64,000 nucleotides of DNA, taken from the NCBI RefSeq assembly GCF_030124175.1, contig NZ_JASKMT010000003.1:310001-374000 (forward strand), given 5' to 3'. Source of the stretch: Streptomyces sp. 549 (lineage in GTDB: Bacteria; Actinomycetota; Actinomycetes; Streptomycetales; Streptomycetaceae). The translations under genes were made by a program, and so were the position numbers. Below the pieces are notes generated by a model. The model saw only the letters and a program-made list of their open reading frames with translations. It made no database searches and was not told the DNA's origin. Numbering within the stretch: the stretch's first letter is position 1; each line of letters begins with the position of its first letter. This document shows, in pieces, positions 35,945 through 46,919 of this stretch.

Positions 35945-36604
35945 ATGCGCACAGTCATCGCTGGTGGAAACGGAAAGATCGCGCTGCGGCTGGAGCGGTT
36001 GCTCGCCGGGCGCGGAGACGACGTCGCGGGCTTGATCCGCAACCCCGACAAAGCGGAGCAGGTCCGATCGACCGGGGCGCAGGCGCTGGTCTGCGACCTG
36101 GAGTCGGCGACGGTCGACGAGGTGGCCGAACTGCTCGTGGGCGCGGACGCCGCCGTGTTCGCCGCGGGCGCCGGCCCCGGCAGCGGCCTCGAACGCAAGG
36201 ACACCGTGGACCGCGCCGCCGCCGAACTGCTCGCCGACGCCGCCGCGAAGGCCGGCGTGCGGCGCTTCCTGGTCGTCTCCTCGATGGGCGCCGACACCGA
36301 CCCGCCTGCCGACACCGACCCGGTGTTCGCCGCCTACCTGCGCGCCAAGGGCGCCGCCGACGCGGCCGTCCGCGCCCACGACGACCTGGACTGGACGATC
36401 CTGCGCCCGGGCATGCTCACCGACGACCCCGGCACCGGCCGCGTGCACCTGGCCGAGTCCACCGGCCGCGACCGCATCACCCGCGACGACGTGGCCACCG
36501 TGCTCGCCGCCCTGCTCGACACCCCCGCCACCGCCGGCCGCACCCTCGAACTCGTCAACGGCGACACCCCGGTGCCGGACGCGGTGGCAGACCTGACCCG
36601 CTGA
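35945..36604 (+). CDS. NAD(P)-binding atypical SDR (YwnB/HSCARG-like) protein
   Basis: Protein of 219 residues with an NAD(P)-binding start (MRTVIAGGNGKIALRLERLL) and RNPDKAEQVRSTGAQALVCD. It continues with AAVFAAGAGPGSGLERKDTV, VRRFLVVSSMGADTDPP and DWTILRPGMLTDDPGTG. This pattern belongs to atypical SDRs annotated as NAD(P)H-binding or sugar-epimerase-like proteins. The ATG at 35945 follows GTCGGGAGA. It lies 75 bases after the amidohydrolase and may share its transcript. Substrate unknown. Confidence 0.85.
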   Translation: MRTVIAGGNGKIALRLERLLAGRGDDVAGLIRNPDKAEQVRSTGAQALVCDLESATVDEVAELLVGADAAVFAAGAGPGSGLERKDTVDRAAAELLADAAAKAGVRRFLVVSSMGADTDPPADTDPVFAAYLRAKGAADAAVRAHDDLDWTILRPGMLTDDPGTGRVHLAESTGRDRITRDDVATVLAALLDTPATAGRTLELVNGDTPVPDAVADLTR

Positions 36605-36785
36605 CCAGTAGCGGAGCCCGTGGACCCGAGGACGCCCCCGGCAGGCGAAGGCCGCGGGGCGTCCTCTGTCGATGTCCTCCACCGTCCTCGTCCACCGGGC
36701 GTCCACGGGGCGTCCACCGGGGACGGCCGGGGAACGCGGAAGGGTCAGCGTCGCAGTGCCGGCACAGGAGGCCGGAGATACCAGA

Positions 36786-36826
36786 AACGGCCCGTGACCT
36801 GCGATCAACGCAGGTCACGGGCCGTT
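36786..36826. terminator. tRNA-Tyr terminator (also serves the SDR side)
   Basis: An 18-bp perfect stem (AACGGCCCGTGACCTGCG with its complement) around ATCAA lies 11 bases past the 3' end of tRNA-Tyr and between convergent units. Confidence 0.85.
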
Positions 36827-36837
36827 CTGCTTCCGTG

Positions 36838-36919
36838 TGGCGGCGCCAGGATTCGAACCTGGGAAGGCTGAGCCGGCAGATTTACAGTCTGCTCCCTTTG
36901 GCCGCTCGGGCACACCGCC
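36838..36919 (-). tRNA. tRNA-Tyr (GTA); SLP1-type attachment site
   Basis: An 82-base tRNA with a long variable arm. The acceptor GGCGGTG pairs with CGCCGCC, the D arm is GCCCGAGCGGC, the anticodon stem-loop is CAGACTGTAAATCTG (GTA), the variable arm follows, and the T arm is CCAGGTTCGAATCCTGG. The discriminator is A. In S. coelicolor the integrating plasmid SLP1 sits in the tRNA-Tyr gene beside the yajQ homologue. Here the tRNA is followed directly by yajQ on one side and a terminator on the other, with no element. Confidence 0.96.
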
Positions 36920-37106
36920 TGGGAATGGCTGCCGGGAGCCGTGCTCCGTGGCAACGGGGTAAACCTTACCCGATGGTGGGGGGTGCCTCGCCACTCGGTT
37001 CTGGGCGGGGCGGGCCGGGGGCGGCGCGGCTAGGCTTGCGGGGCGCGCGGCCCGCCGGGGTGGGCCGTCTTCCCTGATCACCCTACGTACGAGGAGCCAA
37101 CTCACG

Positions 37107-37595
37107 ATGGCCGACTCCAGTTTCGACATCGTCTCGAAGGTCGAGCGGCAGGAGGTCGACAACGCGCTCAACCAGGCCGGCAAGGAGATCTCGCAACGGT
37201 ACGACTTCAAGGGCGTGGGTGCTTCCATCGCCTGGTCGGGCGAGCGTATCGAGATCAAGGCGAACTCCGAGGAGCGCGCAAACGCCGTGCTTGACGTGTT
37301 CCAGACCAAGCTGGTGAAGCGCGGGATCTCCCTGAAGGCGCTCGACTCGGGCGAGCCGCAGGCCTCCGGCAAGGAGTACAAGATCTTCTCCTCCGTGAAG
37401 GAGGGCATCTCGCAGGAGGACGCCAAGAAGGTCGCGAAGATCATCCGGGACGAGGGCCCCAAGGGCGTCAAGGCGCAGGTCCAGGGCGACGAGCTCCGGG
37501 TCAGTGCGAAGAGCCGGGACGCGCTGCAGGAGGTCATCGCCCTGCTGAAGGGCAGGGACTTCGACTTCGCGCTGCAGTTCGTGAACTACCGCTGA
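37107..37595 (+). CDS. YajQ-family cyclic-di-GMP/nucleotide-binding protein
   Basis: Cytoplasmic protein of 162 residues, full length for the YajQ (DUF520) family. Landmarks are [40 protein letters not shown], the central [16 protein letters not shown] and [20 protein letters not shown]. Xanthomonas and Pseudomonas members bind cyclic di-GMP; whether this one does is unknown. The ATG at 37107 has GAGGAG upstream. It is a monocistronic gene ending in repeats and a strong hairpin. It is next to tRNA-Tyr, as in S. coelicolor. Confidence 0.95.
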   Translation: MADSSFDIVSKVERQEVDNALNQAGKEISQRYDFKGVGASIAWSGERIEIKANSEERANAVLDVFQTKLVKRGISLKALDSGEPQASGKEYKIFSSVKEGISQEDAKKVAKIIRDEGPKGVKAQVQGDELRVSAKSRDALQEVIALLKGRDFDFALQFVNYR

Positions 37596-37605
37596 GCGTG
37601 AACCG

Positions 37606-37656
37606 CTGAACGCGGACCACCACTGAACGCGGACCACCGCTGAACGCGGACCACCG
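37606..37656. repeat. Three tandem copies of a 17-bp unit after yajQ
   Basis: CTGAACGCGGACCACCG, with the first copy ending in A, at 37606, 37623 and 37640. It starts 10 bases past the yajQ stop. Confidence 0.95.
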
Positions 37657-37678
37657 CTGTCCGCACGGCACCGCCCAT

Positions 37679-37713
37679 GCCGTTGTGCCGCCGCCGAGCG
37701 GCGGCACAACGGC
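37679..37713. terminator. Bidirectional terminator between yajQ and yccF
   Basis: GCCGTTGTGCCGCCG pairs perfectly over 15 bp with 37699-37713 around CCGAG. It lies between convergent stops. Confidence 0.85.
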
Positions 37714-37752
37714 GGCACGGCCGCAGCGGCGGACGACGCGCGCTGCGGGCGG

Positions 37753-38154
37753 CTACCAGCGGTAGGCAGGATAGGTGGGGGCGTCGGTGGGGACGATCTC
37801 GCGGCCCAGCGGCATCAGCGACACCGGGATCATCTTGAAGTGGGCGATGCCGAACGGGATACCGATGATGGTGACGCAGAACGCGATACCGGCGGCCAGG
37901 TGGCCCAGCGTGATCCAGATGCCGGCCACCACGAGCCAGATGATGTTGCCGATGCCGGAGGCGATTCCGGCGCCGGCCTTGGGCGCGACCCGGTAGCCGA
38001 ATGGCCAGAGCGAGTACACCGCGATGCGGAAGCAGGCGATGCCCCACGGGATGGTGATGATCAGGATGCAGCAGATGAGTCCGGCCACCGCGTAGGCCAT
38101 CGCCATCCACACGCCGGAGAAGATGAGCCAGAGGATGTTGAGGATTGTCTTCAC
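37753..38154 (-). CDS. YccF-domain membrane protein
   Basis: Small integral membrane protein of 133 residues with two YccF-type units. The first has [39 protein letters not shown]. The second has [40 protein letters not shown]. About four membrane segments are expected. Function unknown. The GTG at 38154 overlaps the htpX stop (GTGA), so translation is coupled. It is second in a two-gene unit with htpX, an order shared with S. coelicolor. It might assist membrane quality control, but that is inference. Confidence 0.9.
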   Translation of the reverse strand: MKTILNILWLIFSGVWMAMAYAVAGLICCILIITIPWGIACFRIAVYSLWPFGYRVAPKAGAGIASGIGNIIWLVVAGIWITLGHLAAGIAFCVTIIGIPFGIAHFKMIPVSLMPLGREIVPTDAPTYPAYRW

Positions 38155-39014
38155 GGGCGCCAGCCTGCCATTCGTTCGAGTCGGGCGATGCGTTCGGCCA
38201 TCGGGGGGTGCGTCGCGAAGAGCCGGGAGGCGCCTGTCCGGCGCTGGAAGGGGTTGGCGATCATCATGTGGCCGGCCGTCTCCAGGCGGGGCTCGCGGGG
38301 CAGCGGCAGCCGGTCGGTGCCCGCTTCCAGTTTGCGCAGGGCGGACGCCAGGGCGAGCGGGTCGCCGGTGAGCTGGGCGCCCGCGGCGTCGGCCTCGTAC
38401 TCGCGGGAGCGGCTCACCGCGAGCTGGATGAGGGTCGCGGCGAGCGGCCCGAGGATCATCACCAGCAGCATGCCGAGCAGCCCGGGGCCCTCGTCGTCGT
38501 CGGAGCGGCCGAACGGGATCAGCCAGGCGAAGTTGACGGCGAAGAGCACCGCTGACGCCATCGCGCCGGCGACGGAGGCGATGAGGATGTCGCGGTTGTG
38601 GACGTGGCTCAGTTCGTGCCCGAGCACGCCGCGCAGTTCCCGTTCGTCGAGCAGGTGCAGGATGCCCTCGGTGCAGCAGACGGCGGCGTTGCGCGGGTTG
38701 CGGCCGGTGGCGAACGCGTTGGGTGCCTGGGTGGGCGAGAGGTAGAGGCGCGGCATGGGCTGCCGGGCGGCGGTGGAGAGCTCCCGCACGATGCGGTAGA
38801 GCTGCGGGGCCTGGAACTCGCTGACGGGCCGGGCGCGCATGGCGCGCAGCGCGAGGCGGTCGCTGTTCCAGTAGGCCCAGGCGTTGGTGCCCAGGGCGAC
38901 GACGAGGGCGACGACGAGGCCCGTGCGGCCGAAGAGGCTGCCGATGACGAGGATGAGTGCGCTCATGGCGCCCAGCAGCAGCGCCGTCCGCAATCCGTTG
39001 TGTCGGCCGTGCAC
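38151..39014 (-). CDS. htpX: Membrane zinc metalloprotease HtpX
   Basis: M48-family membrane protease for quality control of membrane proteins, 287 residues. Two N-terminal helices are visible ([36 protein letters not shown]). The zinc motif [10 protein letters not shown] is near residue 140, and two helices and the third ligand ([11 protein letters not shown]) follow. The GTG at 39014 has GGAGGG seven bases upstream. It overlaps yccF by four bases. Membrane stress induces this gene in other bacteria; no binding site was recognised here. Confidence 0.96.
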   Translation of the reverse strand: MHGRHNGLRTALLLGAMSALILVIGSLFGRTGLVVALVVALGTNAWAYWNSDRLALRAMRARPVSEFQAPQLYRIVRELSTAARQPMPRLYLSPTQAPNAFATGRNPRNAAVCCTEGILHLLDERELRGVLGHELSHVHNRDILIASVAGAMASAVLFAVNFAWLIPFGRSDDDEGPGLLGMLLVMILGPLAATLIQLAVSRSREYEADAAGAQLTGDPLALASALRKLEAGTDRLPLPREPRLETAGHMMIANPFQRRTGASRLFATHPPMAERIARLERMAGWRP

Positions 39015-39244
39015 GGTACGCCCTCCAGTGGTGCAGCAGAGCAACCCTGATGTCCGATGGGGGTGGCTCGCCTGTTCGGCGGACCCCACGGAGGGACAAC
39101 GCCGCCCGGCGGATGCAGGTTCCCCGCGCGCCGGCGCACGGCGGCGGCCCGTCCCAGGTCGGTGGCGTACGGAGGGGGCGGGGCAGTACAGGACGGCCCA
39201 GGCAGGGCACCGCGCGCAGACGGCCGCAGAGGGCCGCAGGCCCC

Positions 39245-39295
39245 GTGAGCACCCGACAACCACCAGTGAGCACCCGCAGGCGCCCGTGAGCACTC
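39245..39295. repeat. GTGAGCACC repeats with a 20-21 bp period
   Basis: GTGAGCACCC at 39245 and 39266 and GTGAGCACTC at 39286, downstream of nuoN. The rest of the 39015-39307 gap holds no supported gene. Confidence 0.85.
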
Positions 39296-39307
39296 CGCCC
39301 GGGCGTG

Positions 39308-40816
39308 TCAGAGCAGGGTGACGTTGACGAACCGGAGGAGGAGCTGCGGCGCGCCGGAGGTCGCCACCGCGAGGGCTGCGGTGAGGGCGAGGGCGCAGGT
39401 GAGGGGGACGGTGAACGGCTGGCGGGCCGGGGCGGGCTCGGGGGCCGGGCGGAACAGCAGCGCGGTCCACTTCAGGTAGTAGACGAGCGCGATGGCGACG
39501 TTGGCGGCCATGACGGCCGCCAGCCAGCCCAGGCCGCCGTCGACGGCGGCGGCGAAGACGGTGACCTTCGCGAACAGCCCGATGACACCCGGCGGCAGTC
39601 CGGCCAGGCACAGCAAGAAGAAGCCGAGCGCCAGGGCCGCGACGGGGTGGGCGGCGTAGAGGCCGCGGTAGTCGGTGACGCGGTTGTCCTGGGCCCGGCG
39701 GCCTACGTGTGCGACGACGGCGAACGCGCCGAGGTTGACCACCGCGTACATCAGCGCGTAGACGACGGTGGCGCCGACGGCGCGCTGCGGGTCGTCGGCG
39801 GTGGCGGCTGCGGCGATCGGCACGATGAGGTAGCCGGCCTGCGCGACGGAGGACCAGGCGAGCAGCCGTACCGCGCTGCGGTCGGCGTCGGGGCGCTGGC
39901 GCAGCGCGGCGACGTTGCCGGCGGTCATGGTCAGGGCCGCCAGGACGGCGAGCGCGGGTCCCCAGGTGCCGGAGTAGGCGGGGAAGGCGTGCACGGTGAC
40001 GAGGATCAGCCCGCCGAAGCCGACGGCCTTGCCGATGACGGACAGGTAGGCGGCGACGGGGACGGGGGCGCCGACGTAGGTGTCGGGGACCCAGAAGTGG
40101 AACGGCACCACGGCCGTCTTGAAGGCGAAGCCGACGAGAGTGAGGGCGACGCCCGCGGTGGCCAGCGTGGACAGGGCCGGGTCGACGTCGGCGAGGCCGT
40201 CGGCGATGGCGGCGAGGTGCAGGCTGCCGGTGGTGGCGTAGACGAAGCTGACGCCCATGAGGGTGACGGCGGTGGCGACGACGGACGACAGGAAGAACTT
40301 CAGTGCCGCCTCGGAGCCCTTGCGGTCGCCGCGGCGCAGCGCGACGAGGGCGAACGCGGGCAGGGAGGCGACCTCCAGGGCGATGATGAGCGTCGCCAGG
40401 TCGCGGGCGGCGGGCAGCAGTGCCGCGCCGGCCGCGGAGGACAGCAGCAGGAACCAGTACTCGCCGGCCGGCAGGGCGCTGTCGCGCACGGTGGTGATGG
40501 ACAGCAGGGCGGTGACGAGCGCGCCGCCGAGCACGAGCAGTTGCAGGGCGAGCGCGAAGCTGTCGGCGGTGTAGCTGCACAGGGCGGGGTCGGTGGTGAG
40601 GCAGAAGGTGCTGCGGTCCGCGCCGGCGAGCGGCAGCAGGGTCAGCAAGGCGACCGCGAGGGCGCCGGTGGCGAACCAGCCGAGCAGCGGTCTGCGGCGC
40701 TCGTCGAGGAACAGGTCGGCGACCAGGACGAGCAGTCCGGCCAGGGCGGTGAGCGCGGGCGGGGCGATCGCCTGCCAGTCGACGGACTGGATGACGTCCG
40801 CGGCGGTAACGGTCAT
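39308..40816 (-). CDS. nuoN: NADH-quinone oxidoreductase subunit N (nuo2 cluster)
   Basis: Antiporter-like membrane subunit of complex I, 502 residues, about 14 helices. Conserved parts are [14 protein letters not shown], with the TM5 glutamate of the channel, [40 protein letters not shown], with the lysine and PFH motif, and [16 protein letters not shown]. The ATG at 40816 overlaps the nuoM stop (ATGA). It is the last gene of a ten-gene operon on this strand and is followed by repeats rather than an obvious terminator. Confidence 0.96.
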   Translation of the reverse strand: MTVTAADVIQSVDWQAIAPPALTALAGLLVLVADLFLDERRRPLLGWFATGALAVALLTLLPLAGADRSTFCLTTDPALCSYTADSFALALQLLVLGGALVTALLSITTVRDSALPAGEYWFLLLSSAAGAALLPAARDLATLIIALEVASLPAFALVALRRGDRKGSEAALKFFLSSVVATAVTLMGVSFVYATTGSLHLAAIADGLADVDPALSTLATAGVALTLVGFAFKTAVVPFHFWVPDTYVGAPVPVAAYLSVIGKAVGFGGLILVTVHAFPAYSGTWGPALAVLAALTMTAGNVAALRQRPDADRSAVRLLAWSSVAQAGYLIVPIAAAATADDPQRAVGATVVYALMYAVVNLGAFAVVAHVGRRAQDNRVTDYRGLYAAHPVAALALGFFLLCLAGLPPGVIGLFAKVTVFAAAVDGGLGWLAAVMAANVAIALVYYLKWTALLFRPAPEPAPARQPFTVPLTCALALTAALAVATSGAPQLLLRFVNVTLL

Positions 40817-42390
40817 CGGCTGACTCCTGGCAGGAGGTTCTGCACGGCCGGGTCGGTGAGCCCGAGGATCAGGGCGGGCCAGAGCCCGGCGAGCAGGGTG
40901 AGGACGACGAGCGGGGTCCAGGCGGCGTACTCGTGGCGGCGCACGTCGGGCAGGGCGGCGTCGGCCGGTGGCCGGTCGCCCATGCAGACGCGGCGGACCA
41001 CGAGCAGCAGGTACGCGGCGGTCAGCAGGGTGCCGAAGCCGGCGGCTGCCATGAAGACCAGGTAGGCGGGCCGGTTCAGGCCGTCGGCGGGATGGTAGGC
41101 GCCGAGCAGGGCGAGCATCTCGCCCCAGAAGCCGGCCAGGCCGGGCAGTCCGAGGCTGGCGACTGCGGCGAAGGCGAGCAGGCCGCCGAAGCGCGGCGAG
41201 CGCCCGTAGAGGGCGGCTCCCCCGCCTGCGGCCAGCTGGTCGAGGTCGGTGGTGCCGGTGCGGTCCTTGAGCGCGCCGACGAGGAAGAACAGCAGGCCGG
41301 TGATGAGGCCGTGCGCGAGGTTGGCGAACAGTGCGCCGTTGACGCCGCCGCGGGTGAGGGTGGCGATGCCCAGCAGCACGAAGCCCATGTGGCCGACGGA
41401 CGAGTAGGCGATGAGGCGCTTCAGGTCGCCGCCGGCGCCCTGCCGGACGAGGGCGAGGCAGGCGAGCGAGCCGTAGAGGATGCCGACGACGGCGAACGCC
41501 GCGAGGTAGGGCGCGAAGTAGTGGGCGCCTTCGGGGGCGATGGGCAGCACGATGCGGACCAGGCCGTAGGTGCCCATCTTCAGCAGCACTCCGGCGAGCA
41601 GCACCGAGCCGACGGTGGGGGCGGCGGTGTGCGCGTCGGGCAGCCAGCTGTGCAGCGGCCACATGGGCGTCTTCACGGCGAGGCCGATGCCGATGGCTAG
41701 CACCGCGAGCAGCTGGGTGCCGCGGGCCAGGCCTGCGCCCTGCTGCTCGGCGAGGGCGACCATGTCGAAGGTGCCGGCCTCCAGGCCGACGAGGAGCAGG
41801 CCCAGCAGCATCACGACGGAGCCGACGAGGGTGAACAGGATGAACTTCCACGCGGCCTTCTCGCGTCCGGCGCCGCCCCAGCGCGCGATGAAGAAGTACA
41901 TCGGGATGAGGACCATCTCGAAGGCGAGGAAGAACAGCATCAGGTCGAGCACCGCGAAGGTGGCGAGCGTGCCGGTCTCCAGGACGAGCAGCAGTGCGAC
42001 GAACGCCTTGGGTGAGGGTCCGCCGTCGCCGCGCCGGGCGTAGGTGTGCAGGGCGCACAGGAACGTCAGCAGCGCGGTGAGCACGATCAGCGGCAGCGAG
42101 ATGCCGTCCACTCCGAAGTGCAGCCGGATGTCGAGGGCGGGGATCCAGCTGATGTCGGTGGTGGCCTGCATCTGGCCGGCGCGGTCGTGGTCGAAGCCGG
42201 CGGCGAGGACCAGGGAGGCGAGCAGCACGAGGCCGGTGACGGTCACGCCGTGGCGCAGTACCGCCTGGTCGGGGCTGCTGCCGCGCAGGCCGGGCGGGGC
42301 GGGCAGCAGTGCGGCGGCGGCGCCGAGCAGCGGCAGCAGGACGACGGCCAGCAGCAGCAGCTGGAGCACGGTGTCGTTGAGGACGGGCAC
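40813..42390 (-). CDS. nuoM: NADH-quinone oxidoreductase subunit M (nuo2 cluster)
   Basis: Antiporter-like proton-channel subunit, 525 residues. It has [36 protein letters not shown], with the TM5 glutamate, [48 protein letters not shown] and [15 protein letters not shown]. All the charged channel residues I can place are present. The GTG at 42390 lies three bases past the nuoL stop, and the gene overlaps nuoN by four. It is expected to pump protons or other cations as part of the membrane arm. Confidence 0.96.
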   Translation of the reverse strand: MPVLNDTVLQLLLLAVVLLPLLGAAAALLPAPPGLRGSSPDQAVLRHGVTVTGLVLLASLVLAAGFDHDRAGQMQATTDISWIPALDIRLHFGVDGISLPLIVLTALLTFLCALHTYARRGDGGPSPKAFVALLLVLETGTLATFAVLDLMLFFLAFEMVLIPMYFFIARWGGAGREKAAWKFILFTLVGSVVMLLGLLLVGLEAGTFDMVALAEQQGAGLARGTQLLAVLAIGIGLAVKTPMWPLHSWLPDAHTAAPTVGSVLLAGVLLKMGTYGLVRIVLPIAPEGAHYFAPYLAAFAVVGILYGSLACLALVRQGAGGDLKRLIAYSSVGHMGFVLLGIATLTRGGVNGALFANLAHGLITGLLFFLVGALKDRTGTTDLDQLAAGGGAALYGRSPRFGGLLAFAAVASLGLPGLAGFWGEMLALLGAYHPADGLNRPAYLVFMAAAGFGTLLTAAYLLLVVRRVCMGDRPPADAALPDVRRHEYAAWTPLVVLTLLAGLWPALILGLTDPAVQNLLPGVSR

Positions 42391-42393
42391 AGC

Positions 42394-44406
42394 TCACGCT
42401 CCGGCGACGAGGACGGCGATGACCAGCACGAGGGAGCCGGCGAGCAGGGCGCTCAGGTAGGTCTGCACGTTGCCGGTCTGGGCGCGGCGCACGGCGCTGC
42501 CGAGCCAGCCGGGCAGGGTGCCCGCGCCGGTGACGTAGCTGTCGACGACCTCGCGGTCAAGGAAGCGCACCAGGCGGGCGGCGCCGCGGACGGGCGCGGT
42601 GAACAGCCGGTCGTAGAGCGCGTCGAGGTGGAAGCCGGTGGCGGCGTGCCGGTGCAGCGGGCCGAGCAGCAGGCGGCCGGGGTCGGCGGGGTCGGCCGCG
42701 GCGGCGGCGCTGCCGTAGGCGGGCCGGTGGCTGGCGATGGCCTCCGCCTCGGAGACGGCCGGGTCGGCGCCTGGGTGGGCGGCGACGGCGCCCATCGGCA
42801 CCCGGTCGGCGCGGGCGGCGGTGTGCCGCCAGGCGCCGACCATGACGAGTCCGCCGACGAGGGCGGCGGCGGTGCCGAGCACGGTGGTGGTGAGGGTGGG
42901 GTCGAGGCTGCCGCCGCCGAACCACTCGGGCAGTCGGCCGTAGAGCAGGCCGAAGGCGAGGGACGGCACGGCGAGCACCCACAGGACGGCGTTCATGCTG
43001 AGCGGCTGCCGTCCGTGGTCGGGAGCGGGTTCGCCGCGGCCGTGGAAGGCCAGCAGCCACAGGCGGGCGGCGTAGGCGGCGGTGAGCAGCGCGGTGGCGA
43101 GTCCGGCGGTGAGGACCAGCCAGCCGGCGGAGGCGGGTACCGGTCCCGCCGGGTCGAGTGCGGCGTGCTCGGCGGCGGCCAGTACGGCTTCCTTGGAGAA
43201 GAAGCCGGCGAAGGGCGGGACGGCGGCGAGCGCGAGCAGCGCGACGGTCATCGTCCAGTAGGCGTCGGGGGCGCGCTTGGCGAGGCCGCGCATGCGGGAC
43301 ATGGCGGCGAGCGAGTTGGTGCCGGCAGCGTGGATGAGCACGCCCGCGCCGAGGAACAGCACCGCTTTGAACGCGCCGTGCGAGACGAGGTGGAAGACGG
43401 CCGCGCCGCGGTCGGCTACGGCCAGCGCGCCGGCCATGTAGCCGAGCTGGCCGACGGTCGAGTAGGCGAGCACCCGTTTGACGTCGTCCTGGGCGAGCGC
43501 GGCGAGCGCGGAGCCGACCATGGTGACGGCGGCCATGACGGCGAGTACGACGAGCGCGGCCGAGGAGGCGGTGAAGACCGGCAGCAGGCGGGCGATGAAG
43601 TAGACGCCGGCCGCGACCATGGTGGCGGCGTGGATGAGGGCGGACACCGGTGTCGGGCCGGCCATCGCGTCGGGCAGCCAGGTGTGCAGCGGGAACTGCG
43701 CCGACTTGCCCGCGACGCCGGCCAGGAGCAGCAGCGCGATGAGCGTGGGGTGGTCGAGCTGGAAGTCGGACAGGCTGGAGGTGAGGCGGGTGGTGATGGT
43801 GCTGATGCGGAAGGTGCCGGCCTCGGAGCCCAGGGCGAGGATGCCGATGAGGAACGGCACGTCGCCGAGCTTGGTGACGAGGAATGCTTTCAGCGACGCG
43901 GCGCGGGCGGCGGCGGTCTCCCAGTAGTGGCCGACGAGGAAGTACGAGCAGATGCCCATGACCTCCCAGCCGACGAGCAGCACGATCAGGTCGTCGCTGT
44001 AGACGACGAGCAGCATGGCTGCGGTGAACAGGGAGACGAGCGCCGCGTAGGAGGCGTAGCGCGGGTCGTCGTGGAGGTAGCCGGTGGAGTAGATCTGCAC
44101 GCAGGTCGCGACGACGGCGACGAGCACCGCGACGAGCACGGCGAAGCCGTCGAGGTGGAAGGCCAGCTCGACGGGGAGCGCGCTGTTGCCGGTGCCGGTG
44201 AGCCGGACGGCGGCGGTCACGGCCTGGTCGCCGGTGCCACCGCCCTGCCGGACGGCGACGACGACGGCGAGCACCGCGGCGGTGGCGGTGGGCAGCACGG
44301 CGAGCGGGCGGACGAAGCCGGGGGCGCGGCGTCCGAGGAGCAGACCGGCGGCGGCGCCGAGCAGCGGGAGCAGGGGGACGAGCACGGCGAGGGTGGTGAG
44401 TGTCAC
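42394..44406 (-). CDS. nuoL: NADH-quinone oxidoreductase subunit L (nuo2 cluster)
   Basis: Distal antiporter-like subunit, 670 residues, about 16 helices with the lateral helix at the C-terminal end. It has [20 protein letters not shown], with the TM5 glutamate, [55 protein letters not shown] and FFSKEAVL. The C-terminal part includes [20 protein letters not shown]. The GTG at 44406 overlaps the nuoK stop (GTGA). It forms the far end of the proton-pumping arm with M and N. Confidence 0.96.
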   Translation of the reverse strand: MTLTTLAVLVPLLPLLGAAAGLLLGRRAPGFVRPLAVLPTATAAVLAVVVAVRQGGGTGDQAVTAAVRLTGTGNSALPVELAFHLDGFAVLVAVLVAVVATCVQIYSTGYLHDDPRYASYAALVSLFTAAMLLVVYSDDLIVLLVGWEVMGICSYFLVGHYWETAAARAASLKAFLVTKLGDVPFLIGILALGSEAGTFRISTITTRLTSSLSDFQLDHPTLIALLLLAGVAGKSAQFPLHTWLPDAMAGPTPVSALIHAATMVAAGVYFIARLLPVFTASSAALVVLAVMAAVTMVGSALAALAQDDVKRVLAYSTVGQLGYMAGALAVADRGAAVFHLVSHGAFKAVLFLGAGVLIHAAGTNSLAAMSRMRGLAKRAPDAYWTMTVALLALAAVPPFAGFFSKEAVLAAAEHAALDPAGPVPASAGWLVLTAGLATALLTAAYAARLWLLAFHGRGEPAPDHGRQPLSMNAVLWVLAVPSLAFGLLYGRLPEWFGGGSLDPTLTTTVLGTAAALVGGLVMVGAWRHTAARADRVPMGAVAAHPGADPAVSEAEAIASHRPAYGSAAAAADPADPGRLLLGPLHRHAATGFHLDALYDRLFTAPVRGAARLVRFLDREVVDSYVTGAGTLPGWLGSAVRRAQTGNVQTYLSALLAGSLVLVIAVLVAGA

Positions 44407-44774
44407 GCGGTGGCCTCCGCCTTCTGCGCGTCGGTGCCGTGCGGCGGCTGCGGGGCGGTGCCGGGCGGTTCCTCCGCGAGGTCGCGCAGCCGGTCGAGGT
44501 CGGAGCTGCCGCGGTTGCGGTGCACCTGGAGCACGATCGCCAGGCCGATGCCGATCTCGGCGGCGGCGACGGCGATGGTGAAGAGGGTGAGGGTCTGGCC
44601 GGCGTGCAGCGTGTCGCGCAGCCACACGTCGAAGGCGACCAGGTTGAGGTTGACGGCGTTGAGCATCAGCTCGACGGAGATCAGCACCAGGACCGCGTTG
44701 CGGCGGGCGAGCACTCCGTAGAGGCCGACGGAGAACAGGAGGGCGGCGAGCACCGCGGGGTAGGCGAGATGCAT
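44403..44774 (-). CDS. nuoK: NADH-quinone oxidoreductase subunit K (nuo2 cluster), C-terminally extended
   Basis: Small three-helix subunit of the membrane arm, 123 residues against about 100 usually. The core has [20 protein letters not shown] and [13 protein letters not shown], with the conserved membrane glutamate in VELML, and a second glutamate in [14 protein letters not shown]. The extra 25 residues ([20 protein letters not shown]) are polar and Pro-rich. The ATG at 44774 overlaps the nuoJ stop by one base. It forms the E-channel with nuoJ. Confidence 0.95.
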   Translation of the reverse strand: MHLAYPAVLAALLFSVGLYGVLARRNAVLVLISVELMLNAVNLNLVAFDVWLRDTLHAGQTLTLFTIAVAAAEIGIGLAIVLQVHRNRGSSDLDRLRDLAEEPPGTAPQPPHGTDAQKAEATA

Positions 44775-45331
44775 CAGCGTGCTTCCTTCTTCCGGCGGGA
44801 GGAGAGCACGATGGCGCCGACGAGGGCGGCAAGCAGCAGCACCGACAGGGCCTCGAAGGGCAGCACCCAGTGGCGGAAGAGGGCTTCGCCGATGGTGGCG
44901 GTGTCGCCCTGCGGGGTGCCGAGGTCGAGGTAGGTGGAGCGGAAGGCGTCGACGACGACGGTCACCAGGGTGACGGCGGCGGCGAGCGCGACGGCGAGCG
45001 CCACGGGCCGGTTGCCGGAGTCGGCGTCCTCGGACCGGCCGATGGGCGCCTTGGTCAGCATCAGGCCGAACAGGAGCAGTACGACGACCGAGCCGACGTA
45101 GATGAGGACCTGCACCCAGGCGATGAACTCGGCCGTCAGCAGCAGGTACTCCACGGCGATGCCGCCGAGCGCCACGACGAGCCACAGCGCGGCGTGCACC
45201 AGCTGGCGGGTGGTGACGGCGAGGATCGCCGCACCCAGGGTGACGGCTCCGACCAGCAGGAAGACGATCTCCACGCCGGTGGGTGACAGGAACCCGGGTG
45301 ACTCGGCGGCGAGGGTCACGGCGGCGCTCAT
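44774..45331 (-). CDS. nuoJ: NADH-quinone oxidoreductase subunit J (nuo2 cluster)
   Basis: Five-helix membrane subunit, 185 residues, shorter than the NuoJ of the main Streptomyces nuo operon, which I recall as about 280. Conserved segments are [20 protein letters not shown], NuoJ-type [20 protein letters not shown], and [20 protein letters not shown] with the pi-bulge region. It ends in basic SSRRKKEAR. The ATG at 45331 overlaps the nuoI stop by four bases and the gene overlaps nuoK by one. It couples quinone chemistry to the proton channel. Confidence 0.95.
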   Translation of the reverse strand: MSAAVTLAAESPGFLSPTGVEIVFLLVGAVTLGAAILAVTTRQLVHAALWLVVALGGIAVEYLLLTAEFIAWVQVLIYVGSVVVLLLFGLMLTKAPIGRSEDADSGNRPVALAVALAAAVTLVTVVVDAFRSTYLDLGTPQGDTATIGEALFRHWVLPFEALSVLLLAALVGAIVLSSRRKKEAR

Positions 45332-45957
45332 GCCTCGTCCCCCTGCCCGGCCTGCGGGCCCTGGTCGGCCTGCCCGGTCGGCGGGGTCGTTTCGCCGGTC
45401 TGCTCGGCCTGCGAGGTCTGCTCGGCTGCCTCGGCCTGCTGGGCGGCGAGTCTGTCGGCGGTCTTGCGGGCGGCGGCGACCTCCTTGGGCTCCTCGGCCG
45501 CCGGGTCGAGCGGCGGCGGCTCGGGAACCGTCCACATCCACTCGCGCAGCTTGTCCCGCTCGTGCGTCAGCTCGCGGATGTCGGTCTCGGCGTACTCGAA
45601 CTCCGGTGACCAGAACAGCGCGTCGAACGGGCACACCTCGATGCAGATCCCGCAGTACATGCACAGCGAGAAGTCGATGGCGAACCGGTCCAGCACGTTG
45701 CGGCTGCGCTCCCGGCCGCCGGGGGCGGCGGCGGGCAGCGTCTCCTTGTGCGAGTCGATGTAGATGCACCAGTCGGGGCACTCGCGCGCGCACAGCATGC
45801 AGACCGTGCAGTTCTCCTCGAACAGCCCGATGACACCGCGGCTGCGCGCGGGCAGCTCGGGCTGGACGTCCGGGTAGTGCGCGGTGACCGAACGACGGGT
45901 CATCGTGCGCAGGGTGACGGCCAGGCCCTTGGCCAGACCGGAGCCGGGAAGGCCCAT
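45328..45957 (-). CDS. nuoI: NADH-quinone oxidoreductase subunit I (nuo2 cluster), acidic C-terminal tail
   Basis: Two-[4Fe-4S] ferredoxin-like subunit of the connecting arm, 209 residues. Both cluster motifs are complete: [20 protein letters not shown] and [20 protein letters not shown]-terminal tail of about 60 residues rich in Ala, Glu, Gln and Thr (from about [17 protein letters not shown]) has no place in typical NuoI. The ATG at 45957 lies six bases past the nuoH stop with a weak ribosome site, so coupling is likely. It passes electrons toward NuoB. Without a NuoG in this operon its electron donor must come from elsewhere. Confidence 0.95.
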   Translation of the reverse strand: MGLPGSGLAKGLAVTLRTMTRRSVTAHYPDVQPELPARSRGVIGLFEENCTVCMLCARECPDWCIYIDSHKETLPAAAPGGRERSRNVLDRFAIDFSLCMYCGICIEVCPFDALFWSPEFEYAETDIRELTHERDKLREWMWTVPEPPPLDPAAEEPKEVAAARKTADRLAAQQAEAAEQTSQAEQTGETTPPTGQADQGPQAGQGDEA

Positions 45958-45962
45958 GACGT

Positions 45963-46919
45963 CTAGAACACCACCTTCACTACGCCGGTGAGCGCGATCT
46001 GCGCGAGGGCGAGGGGCACCAGTACCGTCCAGGCGAAGCGCTGGATCTGGTCGGCACGCAGCCGGGGCCAGGCGACCCGCATCCAGATGACGAGGAAGCT
46101 CAGTGCGCCGGTCTTCAGCAGCATCCACAGCCAGCCGAGCTGGTCCGGCCACGGGCCGTGCCAGCCGCCGAGGAACAGTACCGAGGTCAGCGCGGACACC
46201 ACGACGATGCCCGCGTACTCCGACAGCATGAACAGCGCGAAGCGCAGCCCGCCGTACTCGGTGAGCGGGCCGAAGATGATCTCCTCGGGGGCGAACGGCG
46301 CGTCGAACGGCGGCCGGTGCAGCTCCGCGACACCGGCGGTGAAGAAGACGAACGCGCCGATCAGCTGCCAGGGCAGCCACCACCACTGCCACGCGTCGAG
46401 GATGCCGGGCAGCGACAGCGTGCCGGCGGCCATGGCGACGGACGCGGCGCTCAGCAGCAGCGGCAGTTCGTAGGCCATCAGCTGGGCCGCGGTGCGCATG
46501 CCGCCGAGCAGCGAGTACTTGTTGGCGGACGCCCAGCCGCCCATCACCTGGCCGATCACGCCGACGCCGAGCACCGCGAGCACGAAGAAGATGCCCGCGT
46601 CGACGACCTGCCCCACCACCCCGTTGGGGGCGATGGGGATGGCGATGAGCACCACCAGGTACGGGACCAGGGCGACGGCTGGCGCGAGCTGGAAGACCCG
46701 CCGGTCGGCGGCGGCCGGGACGACGTCCTCCTTCTGCGCGAACTTCACCCCGTCGGCGACCAGCTGGGCCCAGCCGTGGAACCCGCCCGCGTACATAGGC
46801 CCGACCCGGCCCTGCATGTGGGCCATGACCTTGTGCTCGGCCTGCCCCACGAGCAGCGGCAGGGTCAGGAAGGCCACCATGACCGCGAGCAGCCGCCACG
46901 CGACGTCGAAGAACTCCAT
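45963..46919 (-). CDS. nuoH: NADH-quinone oxidoreductase subunit H (nuo2 cluster)
   Basis: Eight-helix heel subunit that forms the quinone chamber, 318 residues. It has [20 protein letters not shown], the family loop [36 protein letters not shown] and [20 protein letters not shown], with acidic residues of the quinone/proton path, and [15 protein letters not shown]. The ATG at 46919 shares a base with the nuoC stop. In full operons NuoD and NuoG lie nearby; here C, H and I are adjacent with no D, E, F or G between. Confidence 0.96.
   Translation of the reverse strand: MEFFDVAWRLLAVMVAFLTLPLLVGQAEHKVMAHMQGRVGPMYAGGFHGWAQLVADGVKFAQKEDVVPAAADRRVFQLAPAVALVPYLVVLIAIPIAPNGVVGQVVDAGIFFVLAVLGVGVIGQVMGGWASANKYSLLGGMRTAAQLMAYELPLLLSAASVAMAAGTLSLPGILDAWQWWWLPWQLIGAFVFFTAGVAELHRPPFDAPFAPEEIIFGPLTEYGGLRFALFMLSEYAGIVVVSALTSVLFLGGWHGPWPDQLGWLWMLLKTGALSFLVIWMRVAWPRLRADQIQRFAWTVLVPLALAQIALTGVVKVVF

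Noticed and set aside
39305..44721. Gly/Glu/Gln-rich open frames antisense to the nuo genes
   Set aside because: Low-complexity translations opposite conserved membrane-protein genes; no independent support.
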